A stretch of 64,000 bases of DNA from Alteromonas sp. C1M14 (GTDB lineage: Bacteria > Pseudomonadota > Gammaproteobacteria > Enterobacterales > Alteromonadaceae). The stretch spans positions 505,838 to 569,837 of the forward strand of contig NZ_JAHKQF010000002.1 of the NCBI RefSeq assembly GCF_018860965.1, written 5' to 3'. A model generated the notes under the pieces. That model made no database searches, had not been told where the DNA came from, and was given only the letters and a program-made list of their open reading frames with translations. Positions 7,928 to 16,605 of this stretch are shown here, one piece after another (within the stretch, counting starts at the first letter, position 1; the number at the start of each line of letters is the position of its first letter). A program made the translations under genes and the position numbers.

Positions 7928-8412
7928 AGGTTTGGTTCTGCCTGCCAATCGCCGGTTTTTCCGCCTTGCTTGCTCATCACCCTGACATTATCGATACGCA
8001 TGCCAGGATCGATAGCCTTACACATATCAAATAAAGTCAGCAGCGCCACGTTGACCCCTGTTAACGCTTCCATTTCTACGCCAGTTTTTCCTGTCACTTT
8101 ACATAAACAAGTCACACCAATACGACTGTTGGTTTCATCTACTGTAAAGTTAATATCTACCTTTGCCAGCGGCAATGGATGACATAACGGAATTAAATCT
8201 GCGCAGCGTTTGGCCCCTTGAATACCCGCCACCCTCGCAACAGCAAAAACATCCCCTTTTTTTACGGTTTGTGCGGCGATCCCTTCTATCACGTCCTCAG
8301 ACACGTAAAGATAACCTTCCGCTAACGCCGTGCGGGTAGAGTTGGGTTTGGCTGACACATCTACCATGTTCGCTTCACCTTGCGCATTAAGGTGACTAAA
8401 CGCTGACATCAT
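7924..8412 (-). CDS. moaC: cyclic pyranopterin monophosphate synthase
   Basis: Converts the MoaA product to cyclic pyranopterin monophosphate (precursor Z) in molybdenum cofactor synthesis. The 162-residue protein shows CADLIPLCHPLPL, the conserved GVEMEALTGV segment and the catalytic DMCKAIDPGM with its Asp and Lys. Two in-frame ATG codons (8412 and 8409) could start it; the first overlaps the moaB stop. Its usual partner moaA is not in this operon or anywhere in the window. Confidence 0.96.
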   Translation of the reverse strand: MMSAFSHLNAQGEANMVDVSAKPNSTRTALAEGYLYVSEDVIEGIAAQTVKKGDVFAVARVAGIQGAKRCADLIPLCHPLPLAKVDINFTVDETNSRIGVTCLCKVTGKTGVEMEALTGVNVALLTLFDMCKAIDPGMRIDNVRVMSKQGGKTGDWQAEPNL

Positions 8413-8918
8413 AGTTCTCCGGTAAGGTGTTTAACGAAATTACAGGGCTTGAAAGTCGAATCAAGTTGCGACTGAATGATACCTTCCCATGCTGTTCTGC
8501 AGGCCCCCGTGCTTCCTGGCAAACAGAAAATAGCCGTGCGATTTGCAAACCCTGCCAGTGCCCGAGATTGAATCGTCGAGGTGCCGATTTCTTGGTAGCT
8601 AAGGTAGCGGAATAATTCGCCAAATCCATCAACGGTTTTATCGAACAAGACGGACACGGCTTCAGGCGTTGAATCCCGATAGGTAAAACCTGTGCCGCCG
8701 GTTAGAAGTATAACGTGGACGTTCTCATCGGCTATCCATTGCGACACGACCGCCCGTTGTAAGTAGATATCGTCTTTGATTAAATCCCGGGCCACCACCT
8801 GATGGCCTGATGAGGAAACGGCTTCAACAAGATACGCTCCGGACGTATCACTTTCTAATGTACGTGTGTCAGAAAGGGTAAGAATGGCAATATTAAGTGA
8901 GGTTGCTGACGATGACAT
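8409..8918 (-). CDS. moaB: molybdenum cofactor biosynthesis protein B
   Basis: MoaB/Mog-fold protein that binds molybdopterin; related to the adenylylating MogA, although E. coli MoaB is not essential. Visible motifs are ILTLSDTRTLESDTSG, LLTGGTGFTYRDSTPEAV (pterin-binding loop) and a C-terminal LPGSTGACRTAWEGI. The frame runs up to an earlier start at 8963, but the ATG at 8918 has CAGGAAACATC directly ahead and gives 169 residues, equal to the family norm. It is the first gene of the seven-gene mo operon; its stop overlaps moaC as ATGA. No mogA or moeA is in the window. Confidence 0.92.
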   Translation of the reverse strand: MSSSATSLNIAILTLSDTRTLESDTSGAYLVEAVSSSGHQVVARDLIKDDIYLQRAVVSQWIADENVHVILLTGGTGFTYRDSTPEAVSVLFDKTVDGFGELFRYLSYQEIGTSTIQSRALAGFANRTAIFCLPGSTGACRTAWEGIIQSQLDSTFKPCNFVKHLTGEL

Positions 8919-9043
8919 GATGTTTCCTGAAAGTCGATTCGAACCAAGGCTACTTTGCATCAATTATGCTAAGGTAACCTTCGTTTAACTCGTCGCCACA
9001 CTTTGGACGACGTCTATTACTATTTACTAAATTTGCCGTTACT

Positions 9044-9811
9044 ATGCCAGATACATTAACGCATGCACAAGTCATGCGATATAACCGACACATTGTACTC
9101 CCCCAATTTGATCTGCAAGGTCAAGAAACCCTCTGTGAGTCTGCCGTGTTAATTATTGGCCTTGGGGGCTTAGGCACTGCACTATCACAAAGCTTATGTG
9201 CCAGTGGTGTGGGCGCCTTAACCTTGGTTGATGACGATGTTGTGGACGCGCACAACTTACCACGACAAATCTTGTATACCTCTAGCCATTGTGGCGAGAA
9301 GAAGGTTGATGCTGCGAAGTCCCAGCTCAATGCGCTTAACCCCGAATGTTGTATTCACACTGTCGACAAGCGCCTTTGTGACCATGATCTAGCAACCCTT
9401 GTGGCCAAACACAATGTGATAGTGGATTGTACCGACAACCTTGATAGCCGAATACAAATCAATCGCCTATGCTGGCAAGAAGGCAAACCCTTAGTAAGTG
9501 GTGCAGCAATACGCTTTGAGGGTCAATTATTTGTTAGTGTTCCTGCCCAGAAGACCTCTTGTTATGGCTGTGTGTCACGTATGTTCAATATGACACCGCT
9601 TAGCTGCACAGAAGCAGGGATCCTCAGTCCAGTGGTAGGAATGATAGGCTTAGCTCAGGCCCACCTAGTATTGCAAACATTAACCGGGTTTGGCACATTG
9701 CCCCAAGGCCAACTGCAACTCTTCGATGGCCTCACGTTTCAATGGCAAAATTTTACCGTTCCCCGTCACCCCAATTGTACCGTTTGCGGAGGGTCTGCAT
9801 CAGCAACATGA
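9044..9811 (+). CDS. moeB: MoeB/ThiF-family adenylyltransferase
   Basis: E1-like enzyme that adenylates the C-terminal glycine of MoaD (or ThiS). This 255-residue protein has the nucleotide loop GLGGLGTALSQ near residue 40, DDDVVDAHNLPRQ, the Asp motif DCTDNLDSR, and two zinc-binding CxxC pairs (CYGC and CTVC). The length matches E. coli MoeB (249). It is divergent from moaB with a 125-base shared promoter region, which supports a MoeB role over ThiF; no thi gene is nearby. No clear ribosome site precedes the ATG. Its stop overlaps the next gene's ATG (ATGA). Confidence 0.88.
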   Translation: MPDTLTHAQVMRYNRHIVLPQFDLQGQETLCESAVLIIGLGGLGTALSQSLCASGVGALTLVDDDVVDAHNLPRQILYTSSHCGEKKVDAAKSQLNALNPECCIHTVDKRLCDHDLATLVAKHNVIVDCTDNLDSRIQINRLCWQEGKPLVSGAAIRFEGQLFVSVPAQKTSCYGCVSRMFNMTPLSCTEAGILSPVVGMIGLAQAHLVLQTLTGFGTLPQGQLQLFDGLTFQWQNFTVPRHPNCTVCGGSASAT

Positions 9812-10929
9812 AAACGACAATAACGAAAAGCCATATGGTAGTGGCGCAAAACGCCTCTGGCCGAAATATGAATGTCCCTGTGTACCGGCTACAGGGTGAA
9901 CAGCCCGGCCCTACGGTTTATATTCAGAGCTCTATCCATGGTGCGGAAGTACAGGGAAATGTGGTTATTTATCAGCTTATCCAAGCCTTAAAGACCCAAG
10001 TGATCGCCGGTGAAATTATTTTAGTGCCAAACTGTAACCCCGTTGGCACCAATATAAAAGCTGGTGAATACACCTTAGGCCGATTTGATCCTGTTAACGG
10101 TACCAATTGGAATCGAGGCTATTTTTACGATAAAAACAAGGTACTTGCCTTTGCAGAAACCGTCACACCAGACGAGCCGGCAGACGCCATAAGAGACCGA
10201 TTTAGACAATACTGGGCTGATTGCATTACCGATAAGTTATCGTCGCCTTGGGGTCTTGGTTTAGCACAGCAATTGAACCTTAAATTACAACAACTTGCAG
10301 TGAAAGCCGATATTGTATTGGATTTACATAATGGGCCGGTCTCTACCCGACACATTTATATTCCCGAATATGCTAAAGAAGCCGCCCTACAATTTAATTT
10401 TCCTCATTGCATTTTCATACCGAATCAATTCGCCGGCGCATTAGACGAAGCCACATTTTGCCCCTGGTGGACATTACAAGATTGCTTACAAGCTCGGTTT
10501 AACAAACCTTATGATTTCTCAGTAGTGGGCTTTACCCTGGAAATGGGGAGTCAAGAGGTGATTCAATTTTCCGAAGGCAAGGTAGATAGCCAAAGCATCT
10601 TAACCTACTTGAGCAATAAGGGGTGTTTACTTGGCGAGCCCCTTAAGCCTACCGTGATGCAGCGACTAGGCGTTGCCCTAAGCGACTATAAAACCCTCTA
10701 TACACAATGGGGCGGAATGGTGGAGTACTGCGCTAAACCTGGCGATCATGTTAAAAAAGGAGAAGTACTGGCCAGAGTACTCAATATTGATGAATTAGAT
10801 AACCCTAAGGGCTGTTTTGAAGTGTGCGCACCGTGCGATCTGATACCGATGCTGCATTTTCCTTCGGCGTCAGTTTTAAGCGGAACACAATTATATAAGG
10901 TCTTTACTCGATACGTTAGTTTAAGCTAA
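9808..10929 (+). CDS. succinylglutamate desuccinylase/aspartoacylase-family zinc hydrolase
   Basis: Zinc carboxypeptidase-like amidohydrolase of the AstE/ASPA family, 373 residues. The zinc motif H44-x2-E47 is in SSIHGAEVQG, the third ligand is in DLHNGPVS, and a catalytic glutamate candidate is in GFTLEMGSQE, so it looks active. The substrate is unknown; members deacylate N-acyl amino acids. The start at 9808 is chosen because its ATG overlaps the moeB stop; an upstream frame from 9742 lies inside moeB. Coupling to moeB is odd, since nothing links this activity to molybdopterin. A C-terminal segment (EYCAKPGDHVKKGEVLARV) resembles a small barrel found in this subfamily. Confidence 0.85.
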   Translation: MKTTITKSHMVVAQNASGRNMNVPVYRLQGEQPGPTVYIQSSIHGAEVQGNVVIYQLIQALKTQVIAGEIILVPNCNPVGTNIKAGEYTLGRFDPVNGTNWNRGYFYDKNKVLAFAETVTPDEPADAIRDRFRQYWADCITDKLSSPWGLGLAQQLNLKLQQLAVKADIVLDLHNGPVSTRHIYIPEYAKEAALQFNFPHCIFIPNQFAGALDEATFCPWWTLQDCLQARFNKPYDFSVVGFTLEMGSQEVIQFSEGKVDSQSILTYLSNKGCLLGEPLKPTVMQRLGVALSDYKTLYTQWGGMVEYCAKPGDHVKKGEVLARVLNIDELDNPKGCFEVCAPCDLIPMLHFPSASVLSGTQLYKVFTRYVSLS

Positions 10930-10933
10930 AGGG

Positions 10934-10974
10934 TAAAAAAAAAGCGCTGACGTTAGGTCTCTAACATCAGCGCT
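10934..10974 (-). terminator. intrinsic terminator of the metalloprotease gene, shared by the convergent gene
   Basis: A 14-base stem (10943-10956 with 10961-10974, one C-A mismatch, loop GTCT) is followed on the minus strand by nine T. It lies 26 bases past the metalloprotease stop. On the plus strand it also follows the AstE-like gene, but without a T-run. Confidence 0.85.
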
Positions 10975-11004
10975 ATTGTCCTATTATACTATTGTCCTAT
11001 TATA
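10973..11004. repeat. perfect 16-bp tandem duplication over a stop codon
   Basis: CTATTGTCCTATTATA occurs twice head to tail (10973-10988 and 10989-11004). The second copy contains the stop codon of the metalloprotease gene. The first copy overlaps the end of the terminator stem. Confidence 0.9.
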
Positions 11005-13384
11005 TAGGGGATCCTGGTGGTAACGGTTTTACCGAAAACGCGCCAGGCCATTGACCGCTTTCAAAGTACACCTTCAACCAATCTTCAAGAGTATGGCTTC
11101 CAGTTACATCATCGTTGTCATCTAACCATTCTGCAAACTCCCACAGTTTATCGTCTATGGAGAGCTTGATGTCTGGTGCTAAATCCGGTGATGTCGCCGC
11201 CTTCATAACAGCATTAAGGGCGACTAAACGAAGACGCTTGTTCAGTCCATCGCTGTCACCATCACTGTCATACCAATGGGTTGCCATAATACGCTCAACA
11301 ATGTCGCCAACATCAGGTAGGCCTTTTTCTTGGGTAGACTGCCATTCGATGCGATTAAGACGTTGCGGAGTTAACAACAACGAAAAGCTAAAGTCTGCTG
11401 CTGATTCTGCTGCAGTAACGGGATCGAAGGCTAAACCCATTCGACTTTTAAACTGCTCTCGGGTGATATCATCACCAAACGCGGTTGGTGGGATCAACGC
11501 TTTTAGCTTATCCGGTATACTTAAGAATGCCGGCGTGGTGGCTAATAATAATTGTTTAATTGCCCGCTTTTGCTCAGAAGCTGGAACAATACTCACGCCC
11601 TTAGGTTTATCGTAATCCCCTTTACGTTCGTATTCATAGTTTAATCCACCCACCTGCTTTGCGACGGCTTCTAACTGATAACGATGTAACAGATAAATAG
11701 GCACCAACACATCTTCTATCGAAGACAAGCTGGCTTGATCAGGTATGGAATTTAAGCCAACGGTACTTAGTGCATGTTTGCGGATTGCAACCATGTCATC
11801 GAAAGCATCAAGGGGCGAATCGCCGTTGTCCCACATGTGGCCACTACTTGCAGGATGAACCGATGAACGGGTATCCCAATCCGTTTTAAATGCCAAACCG
11901 TCTTCTCTTGATTGGGCAATAATAGCCGCTAAACCTTCTTCCTCGGCTTTCGCAGTGGGGAAATCTTGATAGCCATAAGCAATGGCATGAATATCCCATT
12001 TGCCTATACCGGAATCGTAAGCGCCTTCTAAAGAGATTTTACCGTTTTTCATGGTCAACCGTGGATGGGGATAATCCATTACCGATTCACGGCCATATTC
12101 GCTGGCGGCAAAGTTATGAGCAAGGCCAAGGGTATGGCCAACTTCGTGAGCAGAGAGCTGACGGATCCGGGCTAACGCCATTTCCTTTTCTTCATCGGTA
12201 CTTTGCTTGCCATCAAAAGGGCTCATCAAACCAAGCGCAATAAGGTAGTCTTGGCGCACCCTTAAAGAGCCTAAGGTAACATTACCTTTAATGATTTCAC
12301 CGGTACGTGGATCTCTTATCGACGACCCGTAAGACCAACCCCGTGTTGCACGATGTACCCAGTTAATCATGTTGTAGCGCACATCCATGGGATCAGCCCC
12401 CTCTGGAAGGACTTTTACCTGAAACGCATCTTTGTAACCAATCGCTTCAAAGGCTTGATTCCACCAACTTGCCCCTTCTTTTAGCGCACTCATAACAGGC
12501 TCAGGAACACCAGGATCTAAATAATAGATAATGGGTTCAACAGCTTCACTGACCTTCGCATTAATGTCTTTTTTAAACAAACGATGCCGTGTTATGAATT
12601 TCACCTCAGTCGGCTCAGTAATGGCGGTGGCATAGTCAAAATAGCCTTTCTTCCAATACCCAGAGTAAGGATGGTAAGCCCGTGGGGTATAGCCAGGTTC
12701 CGGCAAAGCCACAAATGAATGATGTAGATGCACGGTTATGCTATTAGGTGACGGCGTAACTTGCTGCACATATTCACCAGGTTGGGTGCCGCCGTACGTA
12801 ACAATCGACTCTAACTCTGTGTTTTTAGGGAAGGCTTTGCTTCTAGGAGTAAAAACCGCACTACGGCTACTATCCGCTTTATAATTGCCCTGTTTTTTTT
12901 GCTTTAAGCGTTTTGCCACACCATGCACATCACTTAGGAGGTAAGGCGTATAGTCAATTAACACACCATTGTCAGACGCGGCCACTACTGTAAAACCACT
13001 AAGTACAGAGTCGGCAAACGCCTCATCGATACTCGCTTGTTCAGCCATATTTGTGGTATCGGAGCGATAGCGCGTATTTAACGCTTTCATCAATACTTTA
13101 TTACCATGGCGCTCAAATTTAATAATATGGTTAACACCCAATTGGCCTCTATCAAGGCCAATATCATTAGAGCCGACCCCTTGGGGTAAGCTACTGAGAA
13201 ACAGCATTTCACTATCAAGTTTATCCACATTTAAATAAACTTTATCCGTCGCGCTATCATAGTAAAAAGGTAAAAAGCCATCATGGGCTTCCATCCCTTC
13301 TGTAAAATCAGCTATACGAGGTAAAGCCGCCCATAAATTGCAACTCACCGTAAGAAATATCAAAGTAATGATTGTACGCAACAC
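11000..13384 (-). CDS. secreted zinc-dependent metalloprotease (DUF5117/DUF4953-type)
   Basis: A 794-residue exported protein with a signal peptide ending near NLWAA (residue 20). The extended zincin motif HEVGHTLGLAH lies at residues 413-423, giving three histidine ligands and the catalytic Glu414, followed by a met-turn candidate (SVMDYPHP). The N-terminal half resembles DUF5117, and the region after the motif resembles DUF4953, the layout of a large bacterial family annotated only as zinc-dependent metalloprotease. The mature protein is probably periplasmic or outer-membrane-associated. The substrate is unknown. It is a single gene with its own terminator, flanked on each side by AstE-like genes on the plus strand. 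Confidence 0.88.
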   Translation of the reverse strand: MLRTIITLIFLTVSCNLWAALPRIADFTEGMEAHDGFLPFYYDSATDKVYLNVDKLDSEMLFLSSLPQGVGSNDIGLDRGQLGVNHIIKFERHGNKVLMKALNTRYRSDTTNMAEQASIDEAFADSVLSGFTVVAASDNGVLIDYTPYLLSDVHGVAKRLKQKKQGNYKADSSRSAVFTPRSKAFPKNTELESIVTYGGTQPGEYVQQVTPSPNSITVHLHHSFVALPEPGYTPRAYHPYSGYWKKGYFDYATAITEPTEVKFITRHRLFKKDINAKVSEAVEPIIYYLDPGVPEPVMSALKEGASWWNQAFEAIGYKDAFQVKVLPEGADPMDVRYNMINWVHRATRGWSYGSSIRDPRTGEIIKGNVTLGSLRVRQDYLIALGLMSPFDGKQSTDEEKEMALARIRQLSAHEVGHTLGLAHNFAASEYGRESVMDYPHPRLTMKNGKISLEGAYDSGIGKWDIHAIAYGYQDFPTAKAEEEGLAAIIAQSREDGLAFKTDWDTRSSVHPASSGHMWDNGDSPLDAFDDMVAIRKHALSTVGLNSIPDQASLSSIEDVLVPIYLLHRYQLEAVAKQVGGLNYEYERKGDYDKPKGVSIVPASEQKRAIKQLLLATTPAFLSIPDKLKALIPPTAFGDDITREQFKSRMGLAFDPVTAAESAADFSFSLLLTPQRLNRIEWQSTQEKGLPDVGDIVERIMATHWYDSDGDSDGLNKRLRLVALNAVMKAATSPDLAPDIKLSIDDKLWEFAEWLDDNDDVTGSHTLEDWLKVYFESGQWPGAFSVKPLPPGSPI

Positions 13385-13717
13385 GCATTCTCCACATTAT
13401 TATTTTAGTTGATGCCTAGAAAGGCACGTCCACTGTGTTTTTAAAACAAATTAATTGCTAAGTACTACTGGAAAGGATTCTGAGCGTTATGAATGCCCAA
13501 GAAAGTGTGTGATTTTTGTTGAATATTTACCCTACAGGGAAACACGAGCATTTTGCAATCACACACGTTGAACAAGAGTCAATTTACGATAAAAGACATT
13601 GTTTAGTCATCACATTGGCACAAACAAATTCACCGTTGATCTGCGTCAACGCATCATAATCACCAGCGTCTATGCTCAATCCTATGCTTTCATTGTTTTT
13701 GCTATTTGGACACACTT
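13385..13717. other. divergent promoter region with a spaced 10-bp inverted repeat
   Basis: This 333-base gap separates the metalloprotease gene (minus) from the second AstE-like gene (plus). GTGTGTGATT (13505-13514) is perfectly complementary to AATCACACAC (13557-13566), with 42 bases between. The half-site contains TGTGA, as in Crp sites, but the spacing is far too long for a single Crp dimer. I see no convincing small gene here. Confidence 0.5.
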
Positions 13718-14746
13718 ATGACGCCCACCCTTTGGAATCAAGCCGTAAAACAAGATGGCTTCTACCATATTTACAACTTGGACTGTGGACAAATACCCAG
13801 TTCCTGCCAAGAAGTGGTAGAAGGATTGCCCGGGCCGGCGGTGTTACACATTAAAGGCATGTCTTCGGTATGTCGTGTCATCGTTACCTTATTGCACGGT
13901 GACGAGCCCACCAGCCTGCGTACGGTACTTGATGTATTACACAAAAATATCCTCCCCGCCACCAACATTAAGATCGTGATTGTGTCGGTGGACGCAGCGG
14001 CCCTCCCCCCTCTGTTTTCCCATCCTTTTGAGCCTGGAAAACGAGACCTAAACCGTTGCTTTCGCGAACCCTTTCTATATCAAGACAGCCATCCTGCTAA
14101 TAATCTATATCGGTTACTTGATGGACTCTCTCCGGAATGTGTGATCAATCTCCACGATACCGCATCCGGTGTGCCAAGTTTCGCACTCTCGATGAACAAG
14201 ACGCCGGCACATGTTGCTTTAGGTTCTTACTTCTGTGATACCTTGATTCACTCGCCTATCATCATAGGTGCTTTAACCGATTTACCATTAGAAGGGCCTG
14301 TGGTGTCGGTTTACACACCGCAAAATGCGGCGACAAAAACAAACGAGAAACTGACCAAGGGGTTACTGGCTTTGTGGCAGGATAAATCCGTACAAGGGCA
14401 AACCGAGGTGCAAACAATTTCTCAACCACGACGCCTTGAGCTAAGGCGCAGCGCCGCATTAACCTATTCAGACAAACCGGTTTTCGGCGTAAATTGCACC
14501 CTAAGAAATGATATTGAAAGTTGTAGTTTTGTTACCTTACAACCTGGTGATACCTTAGGTTGGGTAGATCATAATCGGTTAGATCATTTCCGAATAGTAG
14601 GACGCAGTAACCGAGAGCAAGTCAGCACTTTTTTCAGCGCTAACGATAATTGCCTAACGGTCAACCAAACTACCACCCTATTTTTACTGTCCAAAAACCC
14701 TGAACTGGCTAAATCTGACTGCCTATTTTATTTTTCCGCAGAGTGA
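13718..14746 (+). CDS. AstE/aspartoacylase-like protein, divergent
   Basis: A 342-residue protein with the start of the succinylglutamate desuccinylase fold. LLHGDEPTSLRT carries the zinc pair H60/E63, RDLNRCF follows, and NLHDTASGV holds the third ligand. The region where active members have a glutamate in an E-x-G context reads SVYTPQNAATKTN instead, so I see no obvious general base; it may be inactive or use another residue. The start at ATG 13718 is preferred to an in-frame TTG at 13706. Its 3' end overlaps recD by 19 bases in convergent orientation. The substrate is unknown. Confidence 0.7.
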   Translation: MTPTLWNQAVKQDGFYHIYNLDCGQIPSSCQEVVEGLPGPAVLHIKGMSSVCRVIVTLLHGDEPTSLRTVLDVLHKNILPATNIKIVIVSVDAAALPPLFSHPFEPGKRDLNRCFREPFLYQDSHPANNLYRLLDGLSPECVINLHDTASGVPSFALSMNKTPAHVALGSYFCDTLIHSPIIIGALTDLPLEGPVVSVYTPQNAATKTNEKLTKGLLALWQDKSVQGQTEVQTISQPRRLELRRSAALTYSDKPVFGVNCTLRNDIESCSFVTLQPGDTLGWVDHNRLDHFRIVGRSNREQVSTFFSANDNCLTVNQTTTLFLLSKNPELAKSDCLFYFSAE

Positions 14747-16605
14747 TTCGCCTGCCAGTCAGTCAAAATACGATGGTATAACCCTGAAAAACGCCGTGTT
14801 TGGATCGTAACAACCTCCCGAAGGCGTGCGGTTGAACCCACTAGCAAACAGCCTTTTTTCGCTCGGGTGAGCCCGGTGTATAGAAGCTCGCGGGTAAATA
14901 AGGTTGCCGCCTTACCTGTGCTTTTGGGCAACCAAATGACCACATGTTCAAACTCTGATCCCTGAGATTTATGAATGGTCATGGCATAAACGGTCTCCAC
15001 CTTAGGGAGACGCGCTAAACTAATCGACCTGACGTTTCCATTATCGGTAAAATACGCCCGCAATTGGCCGTCGTTCCCTCGCCAAATAACACCGGTATCA
15101 CCATTGAACAAGCGCTGTACATAATCATTCTGAGTTACCATCACCGGCCGGCCATGATAATGCTGACCATTCCCCAAATAAATCGAAGACAAAAAGCGTT
15201 TCTCGACTTCACGATTTAGCCATTCCACGCCCCCCTCACCTTGTCGCACCGGCGACAACCATCGACAATAGGACAAGGCGTCTAAGGCCGCGTTTGGCGT
15301 GGAGGCATCAAATAAAGGTTTAAAGCTCTTATCAATTAATCTGGCTAGGGAGATATCGTCAACAAAGGGCATTTGAGTGACATCCGGCTGGATCGCTATC
15401 TCTTTACCTTTACTCCCCATTTGGCTGATTTGCGCTTCTAGTGCCTCCGCGTTCCCTTCTTTAATGCCCTTGGCGGCCAATGCTAATTTACCGCTAAAGC
15501 GCTGGCTGACCTGCAAAGTAAATACCGACGACAGCGCGGTGTCATCCACCGCTAATGCAGGTAAATGAGGGCACAACGCTTGTAAATGATGGGCTTGCAC
15601 TTTGCCTACACTTGCCGTACTTACGTTATCTTCCCCTACGAGGGCTTCTAATACGTTGCCTGACTCAACCGCCGGTAGCTGGTCTGCATCACCGACAAGA
15701 TACACACGGGTAGTGGGTTGAAGGGCGCTAAGCACCCGAGCCATAAGAGCAAGATCAACCATAGACGCTTCGTCGATAATAAGCACATCACAATGAATCG
15801 GGTTGTCTTTATGATGTTTCGGTGTGATCTGTAAAGGCCTAACCCCCAATAAGCGATGCAGCGTACTGGCTTCGGTGGTGATCGAGGCCTTCAGCTTGTC
15901 CACGTCATCACCGTTGATATCGAGTAAGCTCTTTTTTACCGATTCGGTGAGTCGTTGAGCCGCCTTTCCCGTGGGGGCCGCAAGTCTTATATTTAAGGGA
16001 GAGTCGGCTGCCGCTTGTAACGCCAATAATAGACGGGTAACCGTATACGTTTTACCGGTCCCCGGCCCGCCGTTGATCACCGCGAATTGCTGAGTAATAG
16101 CGCAAGCCGTGGCCAGTTGCTGCCAATCTTGCTGGGCACTTTGCTCACAAGAATACAGTTTAGCCCAAATAGGTTTTAGCCGCTGTAACCCGTCATCGCT
16201 TAAGGGACGGCTTTGCAAACGGCACATTACTTGTTTGGCTACGGTGGTTTCAAAGTCCCAGTAACGGCGGGTATATAAGCGCCCATGTTGGTACATAAAG
16301 TATGCGCTTGTTTGCTCATGCTCAGTTAAATACCGAGCCAGTTTGATAAGCTCGGTGAGTCCGTCAAAGTGAATACCGTCTTTAGGTGAAGCATCGTCAT
16401 TGTTAGCAAATAAGGTTTTATCGGCGATAGCCTGCAGGCTAAGACAGGTGTGACCGTGGCGCTGAAAATAAGACAAGGCGACAATCAGATAAAAAACCTT
16501 ATGGCTATGTTCAGGCTCGACCCGTTGGCTTAAGTGCTGGGCAAGATAGTAATCAATGGCTTCGATATCGTCGAGTTGCTGACAAATAAGATTGAAGGAT
16601 TTCAT
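14728..16605 (-). CDS. recD: exodeoxyribonuclease V alpha subunit
   Basis: 5'-3' helicase motor of RecBCD, 625 residues (E. coli 608). Walker A is in GGPGTGKTYTVTRLL, the DEAS box in LIIDEASMVDLALM, GDADQLPAVESG follows, and motif VI-type AMTIHKSQGSEFEHV is near the C-terminus. Translation starts at ATG 16605, sharing one base with the recB stop (TAATG), so the two are coupled. It is the last gene of recC-recB-recD. Confidence 0.95.
   Translation of the reverse strand: MKSFNLICQQLDDIEAIDYYLAQHLSQRVEPEHSHKVFYLIVALSYFQRHGHTCLSLQAIADKTLFANNDDASPKDGIHFDGLTELIKLARYLTEHEQTSAYFMYQHGRLYTRRYWDFETTVAKQVMCRLQSRPLSDDGLQRLKPIWAKLYSCEQSAQQDWQQLATACAITQQFAVINGGPGTGKTYTVTRLLLALQAAADSPLNIRLAAPTGKAAQRLTESVKKSLLDINGDDVDKLKASITTEASTLHRLLGVRPLQITPKHHKDNPIHCDVLIIDEASMVDLALMARVLSALQPTTRVYLVGDADQLPAVESGNVLEALVGEDNVSTASVGKVQAHHLQALCPHLPALAVDDTALSSVFTLQVSQRFSGKLALAAKGIKEGNAEALEAQISQMGSKGKEIAIQPDVTQMPFVDDISLARLIDKSFKPLFDASTPNAALDALSYCRWLSPVRQGEGGVEWLNREVEKRFLSSIYLGNGQHYHGRPVMVTQNDYVQRLFNGDTGVIWRGNDGQLRAYFTDNGNVRSISLARLPKVETVYAMTIHKSQGSEFEHVVIWLPKSTGKAATLFTRELLYTGLTRAKKGCLLVGSTARLREVVTIQTRRFSGLYHRILTDWQANHSAEK

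Noticed and set aside
8919..9043. Molybdenum cofactor riboswitch before moaB
   Set aside because: The gap is only 125 bases, shared with a divergent promoter, and I see no extended paired structure of the known type.
9742..9807. N-terminal extension of the AstE-like protein into moeB
   Set aside because: The ATG at 9808 overlaps the moeB stop in the usual coupled form, and the upstream codons read moeB sequence in another frame.
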